Source: an uncultured Microbacterium sp. (GTDB taxonomy: Bacteria > Actinomycetota > Actinomycetes > Actinomycetales > Microbacteriaceae). From it: a stretch of DNA of 39,745 bases. The stretch spans positions 1 to 39,745 of the forward strand of contig NZ_CAMFHZ010000026.1 in assembly GCF_945952435.1 (NCBI RefSeq). The letters run 5' to 3'. Made by a program: the position numbers and the translations under genes. The notes beneath the pieces were generated by a model, which searched no databases, was not told the origin of the DNA, and was given only the letters and a program-made list of their open reading frames with translations. Shown one piece after another: positions 1 through 7,869 of this stretch. Position 1 is the first letter of the stretch. Every line of letters begins with the position of its first letter.

Positions 1-1718
1 TCGACGCCCGCCTCGGCGGCGATGGCCTTCGCGGTCAGCGGGTTGTCGCCGGTGATCATGACCGTGCGGATGCCCATGCTGCGCAGTTCCGTGAAGCGCT
101 CGGCGAGTCCTTCCTTGACGACGTCCTTGAGGTGGACGACGCCGAGGATCCGCGTCCGCGCGGGGGCGGGGTGCGTTTCGTCTCGGGCGCCTGCGGCGTC
201 CTCGCTCAACGACCCCTGGTGGGGGTTTTCCGGGGTCGTTGAGCGAGCGGAGCGAGACGAAACGCCGTCTGCCGCCGCGGAGGTCCCGCCGGCCACCGCC
301 ACGACGAGCGGGGTCCCGCCCGAGGCGGCGATCCCCTCGGCGAGGCGCGCCGCTTCGTCCGCGGCCGCCTCCGCCTCGTGCGTGGTCAGCGCGCCCTCGC
401 TCTCGAGCCAGGCGCGTATGGCGGATCCGGCACCCTTGCGGATCCGCGATCCGTCGGCCAGGTCCACGCCGCTCATGCGCGTCTGTGCGGTGAACGGCAC
501 GCTCTCCGCGTCGCGGGGGGAGGAGACGGTCAGGCCCCGCACCGTGGCGAGCTCGACGATGGAGGCGCCCTCGGGCGTCGGATCCGCGAGCGAGGCGAGG
601 GCCGCGGCACGCAGCAGCTCCTCGACCTCGACGCCGGCGACGGGGAGGACGTCGGTGGCGCGGCGGTTGCCGTAGGTGATGGTTCCGGTCTTGTCGAGCA
701 GGAGCGTCGTCACGTCTCCGGCGGCCTCGACCGCGCGCCCCGACATCGCGAGCACGTTGCGCTGCACGAGGCGGTCCATGCCGGCGATGCCGATCGCGCT
801 CAGCAGCGCGCCGATCGTGGTCGGGATGAGGCAGACGAGCAGGGCGACGAGCACCGCGAGGCCGACCGCGGAGTGCGAGTACGACGCGATCGGGTTGAGC
901 GCGAGCACGACCACCACGAAGACGATCGACAGGCTCGCGAGGAGGATGTTCAGGGCGATCTCGTTCGGCGTGCGCTGGCGGTCGGCGCCCTCCACGAGCG
1001 CGATCATGCGATCCACGAAAGTCTCGCCGGGCTTCGACGTGATGCGCACGACGATCCGGTCGGAGAGGACGCGCGTGCCGCCGGTGACGGCGCTGCGGTC
1101 GCCGCCGGACTCGCGCACGACGGGCGCGCTCTCGCCCGTGATCGCCGACTCGTCGACGGTCGCGATGCCGGCGATGATGTCGCCGTCGCCGGGGATCGCC
1201 TCCCCCGCGACGACGATGACGACGTCGTCGCGGCGCAGGTCGCTCGAGGAGACCTCCTCCGTGCGGGCGCGCTCCGCGGCGGGATCCGATCCCTTCTCGT
1301 AGCCGATCACGCGCCGGGCGAGCGTGCTCGTGCGGGTCTTGCGCAGCGTTGCGGCCTGCGCCTTGCCCCGGCCCTCCGCCACGGACTCGGCGAGGTTGGC
1401 GAACAGCACGGTCAGCCACAGCCAGACCGCGATCGACGCGGTGAAGCCGGCGGGGAGGTCCTGGCCGTCCGTGCCGATGAACGGCTCTGCGAGGGCGAGG
1501 ACCGTGGTCAGGGCGGCACCGGCCCAGACCAGCAGGATCACGGGGTTGCGCACGAGCGTCGCGGGGTTCAGGCGACGCAGGGCGCCGGGGAGGGCGCGCA
1601 GGAGTTGCGCGCCGCCGAAGGCGCGCGGCGGACGCGGCGGGGTGCCGGACGCGTCCGGAGCATCGACGGGACGGAGCCCTTCGACGGGCTCGGGGTTCGA
1701 GAGGTGTGCGGTGGTCAT
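1..1718 (-). CDS. kdpB: K+-transporting P-type ATPase subunit B (partial, 3' end outside window)
   Basis: Catalytic ATPase subunit of the KdpFABC high-affinity potassium pump of the cytoplasmic membrane. Read leftward from the ATG at 1716-1718, it shows the P-type ATPase marks in order: N-terminal membrane segments, the TGES actuator loop, the phosphorylation motif DKTGT with Asp342 (codon 693-695), and the hinge motif MITGDNP near positions 39-59. The frame is open to base 1, so the C-terminal part of the protein lies beyond the left edge. The start overlaps the kdpA stop by 4 nt (ATGA), which indicates translational coupling; kdpC is expected next, outside the window. Odd feature: about 40 extra residues (roughly 480-520) rich in Ser, Ala, Thr and Arg lie between the nucleotide-binding domain and the conserved LGVVHLKD segment. 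They are encoded by a DNA palindrome and keep the frame open. Confidence 0.96.
   Translation of the reverse strand, partial: MTTAHLSNPEPVEGLRPVDAPDASGTPPRPPRAFGGAQLLRALPGALRRLNPATLVRNPVILLVWAGAALTTVLALAEPFIGTDGQDLPAGFTASIAVWLWLTVLFANLAESVAEGRGKAQAATLRKTRTSTLARRVIGYEKGSDPAAERARTEEVSSSDLRRDDVVIVVAGEAIPGDGDIIAGIATVDESAITGESAPVVRESGGDRSAVTGGTRVLSDRIVVRITSKPGETFVDRMIALVEGADRQRTPNEIALNILLASLSIVFVVVVLALNPIASYSHSAVGLAVLVALLVCLIPTTIGALLSAIGIAGMDRLVQRNVLAMSGRAVEAAGDVTTLLLDKTGTITYGNRRATDVLPVAGVEVEELLRAAALASLADPTPEGASIVELATVRGLTVSSPRDAESVPFTAQTRMSGVDLADGSRIRKGAGSAIRAWLESEGALTTHEAEAAADEAARLAEGIAASGGTPLVVAVAGGTSAAADGVSSRSARSTTPENPHQGSLSEDAAGARDETHPAPARTRILGVVHLKDVVKEGLAERFTELRSMGIRTVMITGDNPLTAKAIAAEAGV
173..265. 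repeat. Nested palindromic repeat inserted in-frame in kdpB
   Basis: Two perfect inverted repeats are nested. The outer arms are 13 bp (173-185 and 253-265, reading GCGTTTCGTCTCG on the left). The inner arms are 16 bp (201-216 and 232-247) around a 15-nt loop. The right half, GTTGAGCGAGCGGAGCGAGA, resembles a dispersed REP-like family that I recall from Microbacteriaceae genomes; that resemblance is from memory and unverified. On the coding strand it adds an open, low-complexity peptide to KdpB at about residues 485-516. Confidence 0.85.
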
Positions 1719-3400
1719 CGGACGAGTCCTTCGGCGAGCGGCCCGAGCGTGAGCACGGGGAAGTAGGTGAGGGCGGTGACTACGACGGCGACCGCGGCGA
1801 GCAGCCCGACGAACTGCGGGCGGTGCGTGGGCAGGGTTCCCGCGGTCTCCGGGATCCGCTGCTGCGCGGCGAGCGATCCGGCGAGGGCGAGTACGAAGAC
1901 GATCGGGATGAAGCGCCCGAGCAGCATCGCCGCGCCGAGGGCCGTGTTCAGCCAGGGCGTGTTGGCGGTGAGCCCGGCGAACGCCGACCCGTTGTTGTTC
2001 GACGCCGACGTGAACGCGTAGAGGACCTCGCTGAGCCCGTGCGGCCCGGGGTTGAGGATCGAGGTCTTCTCCACGTCGGAGCGGATCGCGGGGATCGCGA
2101 AGCTCAGCGCGGTACCGGTCAGCACGAGCGTGGGCGTCACCAGGATGTAGAGGCTCGCGAGCTTGATCTCACGCGGACCGAGCCGTTTGCCCACGTACTC
2201 GGGCGTGCGGCCGACGAGCAGGCCGCCGACGAAGACCGCGATGACCGCGAGGATCAGCATGCCGTACAGCCCGGAACCGACGCCGCCGGGGGCGACCTCG
2301 CCGAGCATCATGTTGATCATCGGCATCATCCCGCCGAGCGGGGTGAACGAGTCGTGCATCGCATTCACGGCGCCGGTCGAGGTGAGTGTCGAGGCGGTGC
2401 CGAAGAGCGTGGATCCGAGGATCCCGAAGCGCTGCTCCTTGCCCTCCATCGCGGCGCCGGCGAGCTGGGTCGCCGCACCGCCGCCGCCGAGCTCGAGAGC
2501 GCTCAGTGCGAAGGTCGAGACCAGGAAGATCGTTCCCATGACGGCGGCGATCGCGAAGCCCTGGCGGTCGTCGCCGATCATCCGGCCGAACGTGCGCGGA
2601 AGCGCGAACGGGATGCACAGGATCAGCACGATCTCGAGCAGGTTCGTCCAGGGAGTCGGGTTCTCGAAGGGGTGCGCGGAGTTCGCGTTGTAGAAGCCTC
2701 CGCCGTTGGTGCCGAGGAGTTTGATGGCCTCCTGCGAGGCGACAGGACCGCCCGGGATGGCCTGTGTGCCCCCCGCGATGGTGTGCGCGGTCGTGAAGCC
2801 GGAGAGGTTCTGGGCGATGCCCCCGGCGATGAGGGCGATCGCGGCGAGGACGGCCAGCGGCAGGAGGAGGCGGACCAGGCCGCGGATCAGGTCGACCCAG
2901 AAGTTGCCGATCGTGCTGCTGCCGCGACGGGCGAAGCCGCGGACGAGGGCGATCGCGACCGCGATGCCGACGGCGGCCGAGGTGAAGTTCTGCACCGCGA
3001 GACCGGCGAGCTGCACGAGGTGGCCCATGGTCTGCTCGGGGGAGTAGGACTGCCAGTTCGTGTTGGCGACGAAGGAGGCCGCGGTGTTGAACGCGAGCCC
3101 TTCGGGCACCGGCGGCAGGCCGAGGGAGAGCGGGAGCACCTGCTGCACGCGCTGGAGCAGATAGACGATCAGCATGCCGACCACGGAGAACGCGAGAACA
3201 CCGCGGAGGTAGGCGCGCCAGGTCTGCTCGGTCGAGGAGTCGACGCCGATGAGCCGGTAGATCCCGCGCTCGACGCGCAGATCCTTCCCGCCCGAGTACA
3301 CCCGGGCCATGTAGTCGCCCAGCGGGCGGTACAGCAGGACGAGGACGAGGATCAGGGTCGCGGCCTGCAGCACGCCGAGTCCGATGTCCGCGCCGCTCAT
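1715..3400 (-). CDS. kdpA: K+-transporting ATPase subunit A
   Basis: Potassium-channel-like subunit of KdpFABC, which selects and translocates K+ while KdpB hydrolyses ATP. The 561-residue product has the normal family length and about ten hydrophobic membrane segments. Family-typical selectivity-loop segments are visible, including [20 protein letters not shown] and the later [11 protein letters not shown]. The ATG at 3398-3400 overlaps the kdpF stop by one base (TGATG), and its own stop overlaps the kdpB start, so kdpF-A-B form one coupled operon transcribed leftward. No sensor pair kdpDE is present in the window. It looks intact. Confidence 0.97.
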   Translation of the reverse strand: MSGADIGLGVLQAATLILVLVLLYRPLGDYMARVYSGGKDLRVERGIYRLIGVDSSTEQTWRAYLRGVLAFSVVGMLIVYLLQRVQQVLPLSLGLPPVPEGLAFNTAASFVANTNWQSYSPEQTMGHLVQLAGLAVQNFTSAAVGIAVAIALVRGFARRGSSTIGNFWVDLIRGLVRLLLPLAVLAAIALIAGGIAQNLSGFTTAHTIAGGTQAIPGGPVASQEAIKLLGTNGGGFYNANSAHPFENPTPWTNLLEIVLILCIPFALPRTFGRMIGDDRQGFAIAAVMGTIFLVSTFALSALELGGGGAATQLAGAAMEGKEQRFGILGSTLFGTASTLTSTGAVNAMHDSFTPLGGMMPMINMMLGEVAPGGVGSGLYGMLILAVIAVFVGGLLVGRTPEYVGKRLGPREIKLASLYILVTPTLVLTGTALSFAIPAIRSDVEKTSILNPGPHGLSEVLYAFTSASNNNGSAFAGLTANTPWLNTALGAAMLLGRFIPIVFVLALAGSLAAQQRIPETAGTLPTHRPQFVGLLAAVAVVVTALTYFPVLTLGPLAEGLVR

Positions 3401-3489
3401 CAGAACCGCTCCGGGGCGACGAGGGCCACCACGAGGTAGACGATGGCGGCGACCGCGAGGGCGGCCGCGAGAATGGCGAAGAACGTCAC
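3400..3489 (-). CDS. kdpF: K+-transporting ATPase stabilising subunit F
   Basis: A 29-residue single-span membrane peptide starting at GTG (3487-3489) and ending in VALVAPERF, the typical C-terminus of KdpF proteins. KdpF stabilises the KdpABC complex. The sequence is one hydrophobic helix flanked by a short polar C-terminus. It lies directly before kdpA with a one-base overlap. A purine-rich stretch (GGGGGTGGAG on the minus strand) lies at a good distance before the GTG and supports this start. The first base of its start overlaps the preceding 27-codon ORF. Confidence 0.88.
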   Translation of the reverse strand: MTFFAILAAALAVAAIVYLVVALVAPERF

Positions 3490-3569
3490 AGTCGCTCCAC
3501 CCCCTTCGCGATCAGGGCGGCGAGGGCGAACAGCGCGAGCGTGAAGGCCACGTAGATGATGTCGAGCAC
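3486..3569 (-). CDS. 27-residue membrane peptide upstream of kdpF
   Basis: Open frame of 27 codons from GTG (3567-3569) to TGA (3486-3488). It encodes a single hydrophobic helix with an acidic N-terminal residue and a basic, charged C-terminus ending KGVERL. The stop overlaps the kdpF start by 4 nt (GTGA), the same coupling used by the rest of the operon, and codon use has the G/C third-position bias of real genes here. I recall similar tiny hydrophobic ORFs before kdpF in other kdp operons, so it may be a second small accessory subunit or a translational leader. That recollection is not verified. No obvious Shine-Dalgarno precedes the GTG. Confidence 0.55.
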   Translation of the reverse strand: MLDIIYVAFTLALFALAALIAKGVERL

Positions 3570-3608
3570 GGATCCGATCGAACCGCGGGGATCGCTCCCG
3601 GAGCCCGA

Positions 3609-3628
3609 TCCTCACGTTCTCCTCACGT
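3609..3628 (-). promoter_or_regulatory. 11-bp-period direct repeat upstream of kdp operon (candidate KdpE box)
   Basis: On the minus strand the 9-mer ACGTGAGGA occurs twice (3620-3628 and 3609-3617), exactly 11 bp apart, about 40 bp before the first small kdp ORF. Direct repeats spaced one helical turn apart are the usual binding mode of OmpR-family response regulators, the family of KdpE. The assignment is inferred from position and spacing only. Confidence 0.4.
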
Positions 3629-3676
3629 CCTGCTCCGGGATCCATGCGCGTTCCGCACGGACGCGAGGCCGCAGGG

Positions 3677-4461
3677 TCAGCGGGTGCGGGAGTGCAGGGA
3701 GCCGAAGACGACGAGCACGGCGGCGACGAGCGCCAGGGCGAGCATGGACGCGGACGCGGCCGTGTGGAACTGCGCGGTCTGCGCGGCGCTCCAGCGCCCG
3801 GCGGCGATCGCTGGGCGAGCAGGCGCAGCTCCAGCAACGGATGCCGTGCCGTGCGCTCCCTCCAGACGAACAGAGCCAGGGCGAGCAGCGCGCCGGCCAG
3901 GGCCGCCCAGGGAGTCACGGATCCGACCCCGTCGTCGAGGAGCAGAGTGGGCGCCAGGAGGGCGAGGACGATCGCCGACGTGCCCAGGAGGGCGCCGAGC
4001 ACGTCGATCGGCGCGCGGTGCAGCCTGTGCGGATCGTCGGCGGCGATGCCGAGACGGATCGCGAGCGCGGCGAGCAGGGCCACCGGCACGTTCACGAGCA
4101 GGAGGACGCGCCAGGGCGCCACGGCGAGCACCGCTCCTCCCGCGAGGGGTCCGACCGCGAGGCCGACGATGCCGATCGTCGAGATGAGGCTGATCGCCGT
4201 GACCCTCAGCCCGTCGTCGTCGAACAGGCGGGACGCCAGCGCGGCGGATCCGGGGGTCGTCATCGCGGCGGCCACGCCCATGACCGCGCGGACCGCGACG
4301 AGCCCTTCCGTCGTCGTGACGACCGCGGTCGCGAGCCCCGCGGCGGCGAGCAGGAGGAGCCCGAGGAGCATGAGCCTGCGTCGGCCGAACCGGTCGGCGA
4401 TCGCGCCGAACAGCAGCATGAGGCTGCCGAACACGACCGAGTACGCGCCGGTCACCCACTG
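3677..4461 (-). pseudogene. Degraded MFS drug-efflux transporter (5' end missing, internal deletion)
   Basis: Reading leftward from about 4461, a frame starting inside the protein encodes QWVTGAYSVVFGSL and the motif-A-like GAIADRFGRRR, followed by several hydrophobic helices. This is typical of an EmrB/QacA-type major facilitator. The first membrane helix and start codon are absent. After LLELRLLAQR, at about 3800-3812, the reading frame shifts. The continuation in another frame (HTAASASMLALALVAAVLVV, ending at the stop 3677-3679) matches the last membrane helix and tail of such proteins. About 250 codons remain of an expected 450-500, so roughly 200 codons of the second half are missing. 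It cannot make a working transporter. Confidence 0.75.
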
Positions 4462-4675
4462 GTTCCTCGCGGCCTTCGTCGCGGTGCGCGGAGCCATGCT
4501 CGCGCACCGGGACGGCGCCCGCATCGTCTCCGGCGCGCACGACTCGCTGCGACGGGCCGAGTTCTCCGAGCGCGTGACGGAGCGGCTCGTCGACGACTAC
4601 TTCTCCGCGCACTCGGGCGATGATCTCTTCGCCGACGGGATGCGGCTGCTCACCCGCGGAGCCGCGCAGGGCTGA
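4462..4675 (+). pseudogene. C-terminal fragment of a TetR-family regulator
   Basis: The plus strand encodes FVAVRGAMLAHRDGARIVSG followed by a helical segment that ends in LTRGAAQG at the TGA 4673-4675. This resembles the ligand-binding C-terminal domain of TetR-type repressors. There is no start codon, no N-terminal helix-turn-helix and no promoter: the sequence begins at the junction with the oppositely oriented MFS fragment. The pair looks like a former divergent regulator/efflux unit in which one deletion at about 4460 removed both 5' ends and the intergenic promoter. Confidence 0.65.
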
Positions 4676-4738
4676 CGGCTCGTCGATCCGCCGCGCGGTC
4701 ACCCGGCGGCGGGTACGCCCGTCCGGCGGGATACCGCG

Positions 4739-6865
4739 TCAGTGCTTCTCGGCTCCTGTGCGGGCCGCGTCGGCACCCTCGGGACCGGCCTTCTCGGGCG
4801 GCCCCGCGGGGCGCTGCACCCGACGACCGGCCGTGGCGCCGCCGTAGGCCGCGACGGGACGACCTGCCCGCTCCTGCCCTGGCACCGGACGCGAACGCCG
4901 TCCGTAGATGAGCTCGGACGAGTCGAGCAGCCACGGCACCAGCGTGATCGTCACGCCATGCACGAGCATGAGCTGGTTCGCGAGCCGCCGCGCGCGGCGG
5001 TTGTGCAGGATCGACTCCCACCAGTGGCCCACGATGTACTGCGGCAGATAGACGGTCACGACGGCGGGGCCGTGCTTCGCGCGGTACTTGCGGATGTAGG
5101 CCTCGACCGGTCCGGCATAGGTGCGGTACGGCGAGTCGACGATGACGAGTGGGATCGGGATGCGGTGCTGCTGCCAGTCGCGCTGCAGCTGCTCCCCGTC
5201 CTCGGGGTTCGCCGCGACGTGCAGGGCCACGGTCTTCTGGTGCCTCGCCGCGATCGCGTAGTCGATCGCCTTGACGACGGGCTTCTGCAGGCGGCTGACG
5301 AGGACGATCGCGACGTCGCCCTCCGAGCCGAAGTGCGTGGTGTCGTCCACCGCGATCTCGTGCTCGACGTCACGGTAGTAGCGCTTGACGCCCATCATCA
5401 GCAGGCTGAGCACGGGGATGGCGAGGAAGACCATCCACGCCCCGTGCGTGAACTTGGTGATCGTCACGATCACCAGCACCGCGATCGTCAGAGTGGCCCC
5501 GAGCGAGTTGATCGCGAGCCCTGTGTACGCCGTGCGGCGCACCGGCTGCGCAGCCTTGACGCTCATCTCCTTGGTGCCCCGCAGCAACGCCCTCCAGTGC
5601 CGCACCATGCCGAGCTGGCCCAGGGAGAACGAAACGAACACGCCGATGATGTAGAGCTGGATCAGGTTCGTCAGGTTGGCCTGGAAGAGCACGAGCACGC
5701 CGACCGCGGCCACGCCGAGCACGATCATTCCGTTGGAGAAGACCAGCCGGTCGCCGCGCGTGTTCAGCGCCTTCGGGGCGTACCCGTCGCGGGCGAGCAC
5801 CGCGCCGAGCAGGGGGAATCCGTTGAACGCGGTGTTCGCGGCCAGCAGCAGCACGCAGGCGGTCGCGGCCTGGATGATGAAGAACGGCAGGGATCCCCCG
5901 CCGAACACGGCGGAGGCGATCTGGGCCATGAGGCTCTGCTGCGGCTGCGAGCAGTCGAAGCCGACGAGGTCGCGGCAGGGGTTCTCGGCGTAGCGCGCAC
6001 CGGTGATGAGTCCGAGCGCGGTCAGCCCCGTGAAGAGGAGGATCGCGATCCCGCCCATCATCGCGAGCGTCTTCTGCGCGTTGCCGATCTTCGGGATGCG
6101 GAAGGCCTGCACGCCGTTGGACACGGCCTCGACGCCGGTCAGGGCGGAGCAGCCGCTCGAGAACGCGCGCAGCACGAGCAGGATCACGGCGGCGTCGGCG
6201 AGGTGTTCGCCGTGCATCGCGTACTGCGCGCTCTCGGCCACGGGGGCGTCGCCGAGGAACGTGCGGACCAGCCCGGTGACGATCATGACGCCGACGGATC
6301 CGACGAACACGTAGGTGGGGATCGCGAAGAACGTCGACGCCTCGCGGACGCCGCGCAGGTTCACGACCACGATGAGGATCACGAAGCCGACCGCGAGTTC
6401 GACCCGCCACGGGTTGAGCTGCGGCACGGCGGAGATGATGTTGTCGACGCCGGAGGCGATGGACACCGACACGGTCAGGACATAGTCGACGAGGAGTGCG
6501 GCCGCGACGATCACGCCGGGGATCTCGCCCAGGTTCTTGGAGGCCACCTCGTAGTCGCCGCCGCCCGAGGGGTAGGCCTGGATCAGCTTTCGGTAGCTCA
6601 GCACGATGACGATGAGCAGCAGCACCACCGCCGCGGCCACCCAGGGGGCGAAGGCGAGGAACGCCAGACCGCCGAGGCCGAGGGTCATCAGCATCTCCTG
6701 CGGGCCGTAGGCCACGGAGGAGAGTGCGTCGGACGCGAAGATGGGGAGCGCCATGCGCTTCGGGAGGAGCTGCTCGTTCGCCTTCTCGCTGCTCAGCGGC
6801 TCTCCGAGGAGGATGCGTTTGGCGACCTGCGGGGCGTCCGCGCTCTCACGGCTGTCATTTGCCAC
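4739..6865 (-). CDS. kimA: KimA-type potassium importer (APC/KUP-like permease)
   Basis: Membrane transporter of 708 residues that resembles Bacillus subtilis KimA (YdaO), a high-affinity K+/H+ symporter, along its length. Diagnostic segments are FASDALSSVAYGPQ (residues 43-56), AYPSGGGDYEVASKNLGE (97-114), LLVDYVLTVSVSIASG (124-139) and AFSSGCSALTGVEAVSNG. About 12 membrane helices run to about residue 460, then a soluble C-terminal domain (about 470-640) and an Ala/Gly/Pro/Arg-rich tail. Asp46 and Asp127-Tyr128 align by eye with residues implicated in K+ binding in KimA. The start is GTG at 6863-6865; TAATTT (6874-6879) lies 8 nt before it and no Shine-Dalgarno is seen, so the message may be leaderless. 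That leaves no room for the c-di-AMP riboswitch known upstream of Bacillus kimA. A general amino-acid permease is the alternative, less likely reading. Confidence 0.82.
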   Translation of the reverse strand: MANDSRESADAPQVAKRILLGEPLSSEKANEQLLPKRMALPIFASDALSSVAYGPQEMLMTLGLGGLAFLAFAPWVAAAVVLLLIVIVLSYRKLIQAYPSGGGDYEVASKNLGEIPGVIVAAALLVDYVLTVSVSIASGVDNIISAVPQLNPWRVELAVGFVILIVVVNLRGVREASTFFAIPTYVFVGSVGVMIVTGLVRTFLGDAPVAESAQYAMHGEHLADAAVILLVLRAFSSGCSALTGVEAVSNGVQAFRIPKIGNAQKTLAMMGGIAILLFTGLTALGLITGARYAENPCRDLVGFDCSQPQQSLMAQIASAVFGGGSLPFFIIQAATACVLLLAANTAFNGFPLLGAVLARDGYAPKALNTRGDRLVFSNGMIVLGVAAVGVLVLFQANLTNLIQLYIIGVFVSFSLGQLGMVRHWRALLRGTKEMSVKAAQPVRRTAYTGLAINSLGATLTIAVLVIVTITKFTHGAWMVFLAIPVLSLLMMGVKRYYRDVEHEIAVDDTTHFGSEGDVAIVLVSRLQKPVVKAIDYAIAARHQKTVALHVAANPEDGEQLQRDWQQHRIPIPLVIVDSPYRTYAGPVEAYIRKYRAKHGPAVVTVYLPQYIVGHWWESILHNRRARRLANQLMLVHGVTITLVPWLLDSSELIYGRRSRPVPGQERAGRPVAAYGGATAGRRVQRPAGPPEKAGPEGADAARTGAEKH

Positions 6866-6917
6866 GAGCCGCTAAATTACGCCTTGATCGGGGCGGACGC
6901 AATTCTGCGGAGCCGCT

Positions 6918-6938
6918 GTTGCATCACCGTTGCATCAC
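6918..6938 (-). promoter_or_regulatory. Perfect 10-bp direct repeat with 11-bp period upstream of kimA
   Basis: GTTGCATCAC occurs at 6918-6927 and again at 6929-6938 (GTGATGCAAC twice on the minus strand). It is centred about 63 bp upstream of the kimA start, a usual position for an activator bound to tandem half-sites. The regulator is unknown. The half-site differs from the repeat in front of the kdp operon. Confidence 0.45.
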
Positions 6939-6992
6939 TCTTCACCCGGATGCGGAGCCCGCGGCCGATTCCTGGGCTAACGCGCGTGAGCG

Positions 6993-7006
6993 GGAGAGCG
7001 CTCTCC
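6993..7006. promoter_or_regulatory. 14-bp palindrome between kimA and the alarmone synthetase gene
   Basis: GGAGAGCGCTCTCC is a perfect palindrome. Its GAGCGCTC core equals that of the LacI-type operators at 26129-26173, but the flanks differ. It lies about 110-130 bp from the starts of both divergent genes. An operator role is a guess from symmetry and location. Confidence 0.3.
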
Positions 7007-7101
7007 GGATCCGTGCGCCTCCTCGGATTCCGGTCCGCGCCCGCCCCGGCGTGTTGAATCCGCTCAGGACGAACACACAGGAGATCCGGACGCGGACTGC
7101 G

Positions 7102-7107
7102 TAGCGT
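7102..7107 (+). promoter_or_regulatory. -10 hexamer TAGCGT, leaderless start of the alarmone synthetase gene
   Basis: TAGCGT ends 7 nt before the ATG at 7115, so transcription should begin at or next to the start codon. No Shine-Dalgarno lies between them. Confidence 0.5.
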
Positions 7108-7114
7108 CGCCTGT

Positions 7115-7804
7115 ATGAGCACGGCTTCCGTCGACGATGAAGCGCTGAACCAGACCCTTTCGGAGGCGCGGGAGCTGCGGGACGAGTTCCAGCGCTTCCT
7201 GCACGAGTACGAGTTCGGCATGAGGGAGATCGAGACCAAGATCTCGATCCTGCGCGACGAGTTCGCGCACCACCACTCGTACAACCCGATCGAGCACGTG
7301 AAGAGCCGGGTCAAGACGCCGGACAGTATCGTCGAGAAGGTCGCGCGTCGCGGTGTGGAGCCGGACTTCGCCTCGATCCGCACGCACATCACCGACATCG
7401 CTGGAGTCCGTGTGACGTGCAGCTTCGTCGCCGACGTCTACCGTCTCTTCGATCTGCTCGCGGCCCAGGACGACATCACGGTGCGCATCGTGAAGGACTA
7501 CATCGCCGCCCCGAAGCCGAACGGCTACCGCAGCCTGCACGCGATCCTGGAGGTGCCGGTGTTCCTGTCCTCGGGGCCGATCGCGGTTCCCGTCGAGGTG
7601 CAGTTCCGCACGATCGCGATGGACTTCTGGGCGAGCCTCGAGCACAAGATCCACTACAAGTTCCAGGGTCAGGTGCCGCCGCGCCTCGTCGACGACCTCA
7701 CGGCGGCCGCGGATGCGGCGACCGAACTCGACGAGCGCATGGAGCGGCTGCACCGGGAGGCGCACAGCCCGCTCGCGGCCCTCGCGCCGATCATCGAGGT
7801 CTGA
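7115..7804 (+). CDS. Small alarmone synthetase (RelQ/YjbM-type GTP pyrophosphokinase)
   Basis: Single-domain (p)ppGpp synthetase of 229 residues, which transfers pyrophosphate from ATP to GDP/GTP in the cytoplasm. The RelA/SpoT synthetase core is intact: YNPIEHVKSRVK (residues 56-67), the metal-binding TDIAGVRV with Asp94, the substrate loop KPNGYRSLH (134-142) and the catalytic VEVQFRT with Glu161. The hydrolase, TGS and ACT domains of long Rel proteins are missing, so it can only make alarmone. A leading helix (residues 8-45) and a C-terminal helical tail fit the tetrameric SAS family. It is monocistronic, with kimA divergent on its left and the M20 gene convergent on its right. The start is fixed by the leaderless -10 box and the lack of an upstream in-frame alternative. 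Confidence 0.92.
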   Translation: MSTASVDDEALNQTLSEARELRDEFQRFLHEYEFGMREIETKISILRDEFAHHHSYNPIEHVKSRVKTPDSIVEKVARRGVEPDFASIRTHITDIAGVRVTCSFVADVYRLFDLLAAQDDITVRIVKDYIAAPKPNGYRSLHAILEVPVFLSSGPIAVPVEVQFRTIAMDFWASLEHKIHYKFQGQVPPRLVDDLTAAADAATELDERMERLHREAHSPLAALAPIIEV

Positions 7805-7869
7805 GGCTGCGGGGCGGCGAGGGCTCCGGCCGAGGCACGTCGTCCCTCCTCCGCGCGTCCGACCGGTGC

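Noticed and set aside
378..3439. Long plus-strand open frames antisense to kdpB and kdpA
   Set aside because: They are Arg/Asp/Gly-rich or Pro/Ser-rich shadows caused by the high GC content; the minus-strand frames encode recognisable Kdp subunits.
4742..7057. A 771-codon plus-strand open frame opposite kimA
   Set aside because: Composition is dominated by Arg, Asp, His and Gly with no hydrophobic or conserved segments; it mirrors the KimA reading frame.
6866..7114. c-di-AMP (ydaO-type) riboswitch before kimA
   Set aside because: The likely transcript start lies at the start codon, and none of the conserved riboswitch blocks is visible in the gap.
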